From NCBI GenBank assembly GCA_937951615.1, contig CALFBH010000023.1, forward strand, positions 1 through 64,000: DNA of 64,000 bases, given 5' to 3'. A program made the position numbers and the translations under genes. The notes beneath the pieces are model-generated. The model did no database searches. It was not told the DNA's origin and was given only the letters and a program-made list of their open reading frames with translations. This DNA comes from an uncultured Saprospiraceae bacterium. GTDB lineage: Bacteria > Bacteroidota > Bacteroidia > Chitinophagales > Saprospiraceae. Shown in pieces: positions 55,310 to 62,702 of this stretch (positions are counted from its first letter, which is position 1; the number at the start of each line of letters is the position of its first letter).

Positions 55310-57384
55310 AATACATCCACCTACTCACCCTCCTACTAATTGCCAGCTTCACTCAGGCACAACCGCAAATCGAACTCGAACTCTATGCTTCCGGTTTTGA
55401 CCGCCCAGTGGACATCACAAGTGCAGGCGATGACCGACTATTTGTTACAGAACAAGACGGGACAATTCGTATTATAGATGCTTCAGGAAATGTATTGTCC
55501 ACACCATTTTTGGATATTGATGGACGAGTAGATTCTGGAGGAAATGAAGAAGGGCTGCTAGGATTGACTTTTGATCCCGACTATGCGACGAATGGTTATT
55601 TTTATGTCAATTACACTGCAACTGGTGGAGGTGCGACCCGCATTTCCCGATTCAGTACCAGTCTCAATCCGAATATAGCTGATGCCAGTAGTGAAATTAT
55701 TCTGTTCACTATTGGGCAACCTTATAATAATCATAATGCAGGTGATTTGACATTTGGGCCAGATGGTTATCTGTATTTTGGCTTAGGCGATGGCGGGGCT
55801 GGCGGCGATCCTGGCAATCGTGCACAAAACCCAGTCAACTTTCTCGGCAAGATGTTGCGCATAGATGTCAGCACACCTTCGGGTAGTTTGAATTATACCA
55901 TTCCTGCGGACAATCCCTTTGTAGGCGATGCCTCAACACTAGATGAAATATGGGCTTTGGGCTTGCGCAATCCCTGGCGATTTAGCTTTGACCGGCTGAC
56001 CAATGATATGTGGATAGCTGATGTCGGACAAGATGACTGGGAAGAAATAGATGTGCAGCCAGCAGCGAGTACAGGCGGCGAAAATTATGGCTGGCGTTGT
56101 TATGAAGGCTACGATCCTTTTATCACTGGAGGTTGTCCGCCTGCTAGTAGTCTGACTGAGCCTGTTCATGTGTATGCCAATAATTTTTCTACAGGCTGCT
56201 CAGTAACGGGTGGTTTTGTATATCGTGGCACGATGCAGCCCGGCTTATACGGCTATTATGTATATGCCGATTTTTGTACAGGACGTTTCTGGACGATTGC
56301 GCCCGATGGTTTTGGTGGCTGGAATAATGCGGATGCAGGGAATTATAGCAATCAGGAATACAGCACTTTTGGAGAAGACAAAGACGGAGAATTATTCGTT
56401 GCCGGACTCAGCAATGGACAAATATACAGAGTCGTGGAAAGTTGCTCGGCATTTATGGCAACCGTCAGCAGCACCGACGAAACCTGCGCAGGAGATGCCG
56501 ATGGCACAATAGACCTGACACTAACGAATTCAGCGACTTTGTTGTGGTCGAATGGCGCAACAACCGAAGACCTAAGCGGACTGACTGCTGGAACGTACAG
56601 CTTTACCGCAACGGATGCGAGCAATTGCGTACAGAATGGTGTTGTTACATTGGAAAACAGCACACCCGCTGCGCCTGTGCTTGATTATGCAGGCGCTTAT
56701 GTTTTCTGTGATGGTGAGCCAGTCACAGTGACTGCCGAGGCTGCGCCAATAGGATTTGGATACCAATGGTATTTGAATGGCAATCCAATCTCTGGCGAAA
56801 CAGACCCATCTCTTGCTATTGCAAATGCAGGCTTTTACACGATGACTTACACGGGAATTTGCGAATCCGAGCCATCGGTGGACGTGATAGCAGAATTTAC
56901 CTTCTTAGCCGACCCGATAATTACCAACCCAACAGGCGACGCATTACTTGTGGACGCTGGAGCAAATACTTATCAATGGTATTTGGATGGCAATCCAATC
57001 TCTGGTGCAGATCAGAATTTATATATTGCTACGCAAACAGGAACTTATACGGTCGTCATCACGGATACAAATGGCTGTATGGCAACGTCCGATTCATTTG
57101 TACACACCATAACAGATGTTTCTGCAATAAAAGGTTTGAATACCATGCTGGTCAGTCCTGTACCATTTAATGATGTGGTTTGGGTAGAACTTGAAACCTC
57201 GACTTCCTTGGGTTTGGTGCTGTCTGTTCAAAATATTTATGGACAGACTCTGCTGCAAAGCAATATACAAGTCAATGGGAAATGGCAGAGACAATTTGAT
57301 ACGAAAGGCTTATCTGCGGGCATGTATTTACTACTTGTGAAAACAGAAGACGGTATTGCCGTTCGGAAGCTAGTGAAGCGTTAA
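55306..57384 (+). CDS. PQQ-type soluble aldose sugar dehydrogenase with SprB/Ig modules and T9SS domain (2)
   Basis: I start this at 55306 (MKYIHLLTLLLIASFTQAQ, a clean signal peptide). Starting at 55147 would translate the intergenic repeat. The 692-aa protein has the same GSDH propeller ('PVDITSAGDDRLFVTEQDGT', 'NEEGLLGLTFDPDYATNGYF', 'WALGLRNPWRFSFDR'). It then has a SprB-type repeat ('STDETCAGDADGTIDLTLTN', 'LSGLTAGTYSFTATDASNC'), two Ig-like modules with 'YQWYLNGNPISG' and 'YQWYLDGNPISG', and a T9SS sorting domain ending 'LSAGMYLLLVKTEDGIAVRK'. It probably arose by duplication of the 53456 gene with added modules. Confidence 0.92.
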   Translation: MKYIHLLTLLLIASFTQAQPQIELELYASGFDRPVDITSAGDDRLFVTEQDGTIRIIDASGNVLSTPFLDIDGRVDSGGNEEGLLGLTFDPDYATNGYFYVNYTATGGGATRISRFSTSLNPNIADASSEIILFTIGQPYNNHNAGDLTFGPDGYLYFGLGDGGAGGDPGNRAQNPVNFLGKMLRIDVSTPSGSLNYTIPADNPFVGDASTLDEIWALGLRNPWRFSFDRLTNDMWIADVGQDDWEEIDVQPAASTGGENYGWRCYEGYDPFITGGCPPASSLTEPVHVYANNFSTGCSVTGGFVYRGTMQPGLYGYYVYADFCTGRFWTIAPDGFGGWNNADAGNYSNQEYSTFGEDKDGELFVAGLSNGQIYRVVESCSAFMATVSSTDETCAGDADGTIDLTLTNSATLLWSNGATTEDLSGLTAGTYSFTATDASNCVQNGVVTLENSTPAAPVLDYAGAYVFCDGEPVTVTAEAAPIGFGYQWYLNGNPISGETDPSLAIANAGFYTMTYTGICESEPSVDVIAEFTFLADPIITNPTGDALLVDAGANTYQWYLDGNPISGADQNLYIATQTGTYTVVITDTNGCMATSDSFVHTITDVSAIKGLNTMLVSPVPFNDVVWVELETSTSLGLVLSVQNIYGQTLLQSNIQVNGKWQRQFDTKGLSAGMYLLLVKTEDGIAVRKLVKR

Positions 57385-57615
57385 GAAAAAGACTATAATT
57401 TTCACTAATCAACCATTAATATAAAAGTATTTCAAACCCTGATTACATGTCCATTATAAGGCATTAGCATCTAAACTTTTTTTACCTTGCATTGTTTAGA
57501 AAATGCACAAGAACGTGTTTAAATTTCTAAGGCTTGTTGCCAAAATTAATTTTTTTCTAAACAATCTCGTTATTCATACATAAAAATAAATAGCGTCGTT
57601 GCAATGTTCGTTAAT

Positions 57616-58131
57616 ATGTCAAATGTATTAGTCAATGTACAAACCAATATAGGGGAAACTATACAGGAAATTTCGGTGAATAAACCAGTATTATTGGTCT
57701 TTTTACGGCATTTTGGTTGTACATTTTGTCGAGAGGCATTAAGTGAAATTTCTGAAAAGCGGGTAGAGATAGAATCGCGAGGTGTTGAAGTGGTTTTTGT
57801 ACACATGTCCGATAATAAAACTGCCGAGCAGTATTTCAAACGCCACAATCTTGAAGGTGTAATTCATATCAGTGATCCTGACTGTAATTTATATCAGCAG
57901 TTTGGTTTGGTGAAAGGCACGCTTCAGCAATTATTGGGCTTCAATGTCTGGATACGTGGCATAGATGCAGGCATCAAAAAAGGACACGGTATGGGGCGTT
58001 TTTTGGGCGATGCTTTCCAAATGCCCGGCGTATTTGTGATTCGAAATGGTACAATCCGAGAGCAATATATCCACAAGCAATCTTCCGACCGGCCGGATTA
58101 TGAAAAGATGGCTGAATGTTGCGTGGTCTGA
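57616..58131 (+). CDS. Peroxiredoxin-like/SelL-type thioredoxin-fold protein
   Basis: This protein has 171 aa from the ATG at 57616; ATG 57604 adds four residues. 'PVLLVFLRHFGCTFCREALS' has a CTFC redox pair at about residues 36-39 in an AhpC/TSA-like fold of the PRXL2/SelL-related branch, with 'GVEVVFVHMSD' following. It is a cytoplasmic redox protein; the exact substrate is unknown. Confidence 0.85.
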   Translation: MSNVLVNVQTNIGETIQEISVNKPVLLVFLRHFGCTFCREALSEISEKRVEIESRGVEVVFVHMSDNKTAEQYFKRHNLEGVIHISDPDCNLYQQFGLVKGTLQQLLGFNVWIRGIDAGIKKGHGMGRFLGDAFQMPGVFVIRNGTIREQYIHKQSSDRPDYEKMAECCVV

Positions 58132-58176
58132 CTTTACTTTTAATGAATAGATGAATGAATGAGTAAATGTTTTTCC

Positions 58177-58208
58177 TTGTCCACTAAGAACTAAAAGTAC
58201 TATCTTTG
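58177..58208 (+). promoter_or_regulatory. Bacteroidota promoter before the membrane protein gene
   Basis: TTG at 58177-58179, 21 bases, then TATCTTTG at 58201-58208, a perfect TAnnTTTG. It supports the non-ATG start at 58233. Confidence 0.6.
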
Positions 58209-58232
58209 AGGCAATAAAAAACAATCAGTCTA

Positions 58233-58907
58233 TTGATATTATTACTCATACCTTACACTTTAGCATGGTTCGCGCTCTTATTCATGTTGAATTTTTCAAA
58301 GAGCAAATACCTGGTACTGGATACGCAGCGCAATAACCTGATAACGGTACTTCATGCGATACTCATTCCGCTGTTGACTTTCCTTTATTTTATAATGTTG
58401 GATCATCCATTCGGCTATGAACGCACGATGGATATGCCAATTCGCCATATTCTGGCTGCCTGTTGTGGTTTTTATATTTTTTCTACCATTAATCTGTATA
58501 GAGCGGAGCGCGACCCAGAAAAGGCGATGATTATTCATCATGTCGTGGTCTTGGGTTTTTTTATATACCTTTTGTTGCGTCCTGATTTTCCGGTTTATTA
58601 TGCTTTAATCCTGATTCCTCAATGCACGGCTGCGGTGTATCATACACATCTGATTTTTAAAGAAACGGAAGGCATCGACCCCATACGGGCAGCTTATTGG
58701 TATAATCTAAATTATTACAGCTGGATAATCTTTCGTTTTGTTGTGGAAGGACTGTTTGTTATTGGAGTTTTGTATTATGAGTTTACACAGTTCAGCTTAT
58801 CATTGCCAGATAGAATGATTATGATAACTGGATTATTGTTTTCTTATTATTTTAATGTGCATTGGTTGCTTATTTTATTGAAGAAGCGGCGGGGGAGGGG
58901 ATTGTGA
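58233..58907 (+). CDS. Polytopic membrane protein of unknown function
   Basis: The frame opens with TTG at 58233 (ILLLIPYTLAWFALLFMLNF) and encodes 224 aa with about six hydrophobic segments, for example 'ITVLHAILIPLLTFLYFIML' and 'MIIHHVVVLGFFIYLLLRPD'. A His/Tyr-containing loop ('AAVYHTHLIF') recalls TLC-like or DUF-type integral membrane proteins but I cannot assign a family. The upstream promoter supports the TTG start; the first internal ATG (58284) would remove the first helix. Confidence 0.65.
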   Translation: MILLLIPYTLAWFALLFMLNFSKSKYLVLDTQRNNLITVLHAILIPLLTFLYFIMLDHPFGYERTMDMPIRHILAACCGFYIFSTINLYRAERDPEKAMIIHHVVVLGFFIYLLLRPDFPVYYALILIPQCTAAVYHTHLIFKETEGIDPIRAAYWYNLNYYSWIIFRFVVEGLFVIGVLYYEFTQFSLSLPDRMIMITGLLFSYYFNVHWLLILLKKRRGRGL

Positions 58908-58930
58908 AATTGTAGGAATTGTGGAATTGT

Positions 58931-60775
58931 TTACGAGGATTTTTCATTTGCTTTTATGAATTTTAATTTCCAATTTTCTATGGCTTGCCCTTTTTCGTCA
59001 TCAATTATGAATTGTTCAAAATGTTCTTTAGCTACTTCCTGTTTAATTTCACGCGTGAGAAGGGTGTAGAATTTTTCATCATCGTGCTTATTCATATTTA
59101 TATTATTCGATATGTCTAAATATAAAAAAGACTCTTGTATTGTGAATTCAATTACTTTAGCAAATAACAAATTGTCATCAGAATGCTTTTCTATGATAAA
59201 TTCTGTAAGATTGATGCTTTTACTTTTGTATTTCCAAAATAAATATTTTTTCAATAAGGTCTTTGCAAGAGTGAAGAAAAAGAATGTTAGTGTTGTTGCT
59301 GCCTCGTCGTTTATTTCTGCTGTGATATTAGCATGAATGGCTTCACAAAACAAATAAGCCGCTAACATATCATCAAAACGAACAGGATTCTCAAGAAAGA
59401 TCTCCTCATATAATCCATCTTTGTCATCTTTTCTTGAAATAAAAAAATAATCTTTATCAGAGCGCATTGCTTGTTGAGCTTCAACAGGTTTCTCAAGATT
59501 AAAAATAAGGTGATACATCGCAAAATCCCGATTCGACACAGGTGTTATGCCCTCTGGCACTTCCCTAAACTCTCCCCGTCTTTTTTCATACCAATATTTT
59601 GTATTAAAAGACTGCTGCTGCAAAGCCACCTGAACATCATCATTTGCCCAGAAATCTCTTTCTTCCATTGGATTTTGGGAGTTGGTATATCGGGTGATTT
59701 TGAGTCCGAGTTCTTTGCTGTTTACGGTTAATAAACGCATGGTAAGCAAGGCTTCTTTATCCATGATACGCCTGTCTTTTGCAGAAGCATCTCGATAGCT
59801 TTTATAGACCGAATAGACGGTTTGCGCACCATTGATGATTTGCAGACCAGATACTTTTATGGACTTGGCAGTTGGATTGATATGTCCATCTACACCACTT
59901 GTCAACGCAGTAATTCCGTTATTGAAATACCAGAAATACGGAATTTCATTTTTAAGCGTTTCTTCAATATTTTCATTGACTTTAGAATGTATAAGCGGGT
60001 TACGCACATTTTTAAAGAACAACTTGAATTTATATTTTTCAAACAGTTCAAAAATGGTTTTGGGACGTAGGAGGAAAATGTACGCACTAAAAGGGCTGTT
60101 GATTTTAAGATAATTTTGCTTGATGTCTAATTGGTCAATATTCAGGCGAATTTCTTCATCAGGAGAATACTCTTGTTCTAGAGGATTATCAGGTATTATT
60201 TTTTTATAATGAAAATCAATATAATCCCTTTTTATTCGATTGATATCAAGGACTTCTACAGAAGTCGCATAGTTTTTTTCAAAAGAAGCAATATTATCAT
60301 CTACCTCAGGATTAGCATTACAGAGTGAAAAATAGACAAATTTTATCGTACCGTTTTGTTGGGCATGTTTTGTGAGTTCTTTATACTTTTTATTAAAATT
60401 ATCGTTTTTTGTCTTCCCTTTTTCTCCTAGCAAAACCAGTTTGAAATCATCTAAAGCAGACTTGAATTCTGTTGAATTAATTTGCTTAGAGGCGTTTTGT
60501 TTATTATTCCATTTCGATTGAATGACATAGAATATTTTACCTTTCTCTACATCATCGACATCCAATATAATATCGCAGGAAGCATCATCGTTCCCTTCTG
60601 TAATGTACTGAGAATAGACTTGTGTCTGACCATAGAATTTCAAAAACCACATTAAAAAAGCGTAGGGCTTATTCTGCTCTTTATTTTTATGCTTTAATCC
60701 CGCATTTGAACTGTTTTCAGCAATCAGTTCAGATAATTCCCCGTCCAGTTTTGTGTAAAACTCTGTATTAAGCAT
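58931..60775 (-). CDS. AIPR family anti-phage protein
   Basis: This 614-aa protein has an N-terminal restriction-endonuclease-like segment, 'DIILDVDDVEKGKIFYVIQS' followed by KW (a D...QxK pattern, about residues 68-90). The AIPR (abortive infection phage resistance) domain follows with 'YKFKLFFKNVRNPL', 'IPYFWYFNNGITALTSGVDG' and 'LQIINGAQTVYSVYKSYRD'. AIPR proteins are encoded in abortive-infection and restriction-type defence loci. Here it stands alone, flanked by housekeeping-like genes, so it may act as a single-gene system. I infer a nuclease role from the N-terminal motif. Confidence 0.85.
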   Translation of the reverse strand: MLNTEFYTKLDGELSELIAENSSNAGLKHKNKEQNKPYAFLMWFLKFYGQTQVYSQYITEGNDDASCDIILDVDDVEKGKIFYVIQSKWNNKQNASKQINSTEFKSALDDFKLVLLGEKGKTKNDNFNKKYKELTKHAQQNGTIKFVYFSLCNANPEVDDNIASFEKNYATSVEVLDINRIKRDYIDFHYKKIIPDNPLEQEYSPDEEIRLNIDQLDIKQNYLKINSPFSAYIFLLRPKTIFELFEKYKFKLFFKNVRNPLIHSKVNENIEETLKNEIPYFWYFNNGITALTSGVDGHINPTAKSIKVSGLQIINGAQTVYSVYKSYRDASAKDRRIMDKEALLTMRLLTVNSKELGLKITRYTNSQNPMEERDFWANDDVQVALQQQSFNTKYWYEKRRGEFREVPEGITPVSNRDFAMYHLIFNLEKPVEAQQAMRSDKDYFFISRKDDKDGLYEEIFLENPVRFDDMLAAYLFCEAIHANITAEINDEAATTLTFFFFTLAKTLLKKYLFWKYKSKSINLTEFIIEKHSDDNLLFAKVIEFTIQESFLYLDISNNINMNKHDDEKFYTLLTREIKQEVAKEHFEQFIIDDEKGQAIENWKLKFIKANEKSS

Positions 60776-60865
60776 TGGGTTTTAGTTGAAATTTAAAAAC
60801 TGCAATTTATACTTTTTTAAGGAAAAGCTATAATGACTTGAATAACAATCCAATAATTATCACCA

Positions 60866-61939
60866 TCAAATCACGACCACCACATTCACCTTAGGCAAAT
60901 GATGGCTCAAAGCCGACCAGTCATCCCCATTATTTTCAGAAATAAAAACATTGCCTGTCGTTGTGCCAAACACCAGCATATCTTCATGCCTGTCCAGCGA
61001 ATGTCGATATACAATATCATAACAATGCGCTTGGGGTAAGCCACTGCGGAGAGCCTGCCAGGTCTTGCCACCATCCTCAGTACGACAAACACATAAAGCC
61101 TCATTTACGGCAACTCGCACATAATCGCTCACCGCAGGAACGACCCAGGCACGCTCAGGATTTTTATGGTCAAGGGCTAAGGCAAAACCAAAATTAGCCA
61201 GTTTATCCTCGGCAGTCACGTCCGCCCAATTTGCGCCGCCATTCGTAGAACGCCAGATGCCGCAGTGGTTTTGCTGCCAAAGTACATCAGGGTGATTTTT
61301 GCAAAGCAATAAACGATGTGGGTCTTGCCCAACAGGTACATGAGGGTCAGGCAAATAATCAGCCCGAACGCCGGAATTGCGAGGTTGCCAACTTGCACCA
61401 TCGTCCAGCGTTTCAAATACGCCTGCGCAACTAATACCAACATACCAATGCCGGCTATCTCGCGGATCTATACAAATAGAATGAATGCCCGCATGATCGC
61501 GCCCGCCGCCAAACCAGTGTTCCATACGAGAAGGATGTTGCCAGAGTCCTTCATTGAGCTGCCAGGAATCGCCGTTATCATTGCTGACAAATAAGCCGCC
61601 TGGCTCTGTACCGACATATAATCGACCAGGCTGGTCATCGCCGCCGTTCATGATAGACCAAATAAGCTGAAGTGTAGCAGGTATGCCAGGTTTGATGAGT
61701 GTATCTGCTGGATATTTGGGTGTGGATGCTTCTGTCCAGGTCTTGCCGAAATCAGTGGAGCGATGCAATTTTTGTCCCCAATGTCCATGAGAAATACCTA
61801 CCCACCAGGTATTGCTGCGTTTGTCTTCATGCAGCATGGAAATAGGCAGCCCAATAAAATCAACCCCGACTTGTCGCCAGTCCGATTTTGTTTTTTGGTA
61901 AGTAATTAAACCTTTATTTGTACCTATAAGTATTTTCAC
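60866..61939 (-). CDS. BNR/sialidase-like beta-propeller protein
   Basis: This 357-aa protein starts MKILIGTNKGLITYQ and contains repeated Asp-box (SxDxGxTW-like) motifs: 'STDFGKTWTEAST', 'SNDNGDSWQLNEG', 'STNGGANWADVTA', 'TEDGGKTWQALRS' and 'SENNGDDWSAL'. This is a BNR/exo-alpha-sialidase-like or YCF48-like propeller. It has no signal peptide, so it is not a secreted sialidase. A MoaD/ThiS gene lies directly upstream on the same strand. I recall this pairing from other genomes, but the shared function is unknown. Confidence 0.85.
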   Translation of the reverse strand: MKILIGTNKGLITYQKTKSDWRQVGVDFIGLPISMLHEDKRSNTWWVGISHGHWGQKLHRSTDFGKTWTEASTPKYPADTLIKPGIPATLQLIWSIMNGGDDQPGRLYVGTEPGGLFVSNDNGDSWQLNEGLWQHPSRMEHWFGGGRDHAGIHSICIDPRDSRHWYVGISCAGVFETLDDGASWQPRNSGVRADYLPDPHVPVGQDPHRLLLCKNHPDVLWQQNHCGIWRSTNGGANWADVTAEDKLANFGFALALDHKNPERAWVVPAVSDYVRVAVNEALCVCRTEDGGKTWQALRSGLPQAHCYDIVYRHSLDRHEDMLVFGTTTGNVFISENNGDDWSALSHHLPKVNVVVVI

Positions 61940-62263
61940 AATTTAGTAGCAGTTTCAGTAACAGTATCAATTTCAATAGCCATTTCTATGACAGAGGAAT
62001 AAATTACGAATGGAATAATTACAAACCCCAAAATATCCCAATACCCCAAATATCAGTAGTGTTCGATTAAAGTATGGAATAGTCGGCAGACGAAGGATTT
62101 TATAAAAGTTGGTGATTTATTCCCTTAAATATGCTGTATTTCCAACCAAATTCGTCTGACGACAACGGTTTACTCAATCATACTTTAGTCGAGTACTACC
62201 CACAAACCCTAAAATACCCAAATACCCCAATATCCCAATACCCAAATATTCCAAATACCCCCA
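61940..62263. repeat. Intergenic region with MITE-like inverted repeat flanked by CCCAATA repeats
   Basis: TCGATTAAAGTATG (62063-62076) and CATACTTTAGTCGA (62179-62192) are the outer arms of an imperfect 130-bp palindrome; CAGACGAA and TTCGTCTG are further matching words inside. On both sides are CCCAATA/CCCCAATA-type repeats in the same orientation (62014-62054 and 62201-62268). No gene is seen. Confidence 0.65.
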
Positions 62264-62536
62264 TCAGCCGCCGGATAAGGCCTGCAAGACAAATATTTCC
62301 TGATGTTTTGCTACAGTATCCGAAAGCGTTTTACGATCTTTTATCAGTTCCTTGCCTACATAAATATTCACATGCTGGCGCACAGCTCCCTGGTCATCTA
62401 GGATATAGTTTTTTAAACCTGGATATTTTTTTTCAATGTTTTCCACAATTTCTGCAAGGGTCGTTCCATCTGTTTCGATAGTTTGCAAACCTGGGAAAAA
62501 ACGCTTAAGGGCAGAAGTAAATTGAACTGTTGGCAT
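62264..62536 (-). CDS. MoaD/ThiS family ubiquitin-like sulfur carrier
   Basis: This protein has 90 aa from the ATG at 62536 (MPTVQFTSALKRFF); the longer frame to 62572 adds a non-conserved leader. It has the beta-grasp fold pattern and ends in GG (FVLQALSGG), the C-terminus that is adenylated and thiocarboxylated in MoaD, ThiS and SAMP proteins. No MoaE, ThiG or E1-like gene is in the window. It probably forms a two-gene unit with the BNR protein downstream. Confidence 0.85.
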   Translation of the reverse strand: MPTVQFTSALKRFFPGLQTIETDGTTLAEIVENIEKKYPGLKNYILDDQGAVRQHVNIYVGKELIKDRKTLSDTVAKHQEIFVLQALSGG

Positions 62537-62621
62537 AAAAACAGTTTTTAGGCATACTTTATAAAGCTGCAAAATACGTAGTATTCATTACTGGAAGGTA
62601 TGTTTTTTTGTTTTTTATTTT

Positions 62622-62663
62622 AGCCACGAATGCACGATATAATTGATTCGTGCATTCGTGGCT
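62622..62663. repeat. Perfect 16-bp inverted repeat
   Basis: AGCCACGAATGCACGA (62622-62637) and TCGTGCATTCGTGGCT (62648-62663) with a 10-base spacer lie between two minus-strand genes. No T-run follows on the minus strand, so it is not a typical intrinsic terminator of the upstream surface-protein gene. The arms contain the word CACGAATG. Confidence 0.75.
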
Positions 62664-62702
62664 CTTTTGAATTTGTATTTGACGTTTGAATTTGTTCGTT
62701 AC

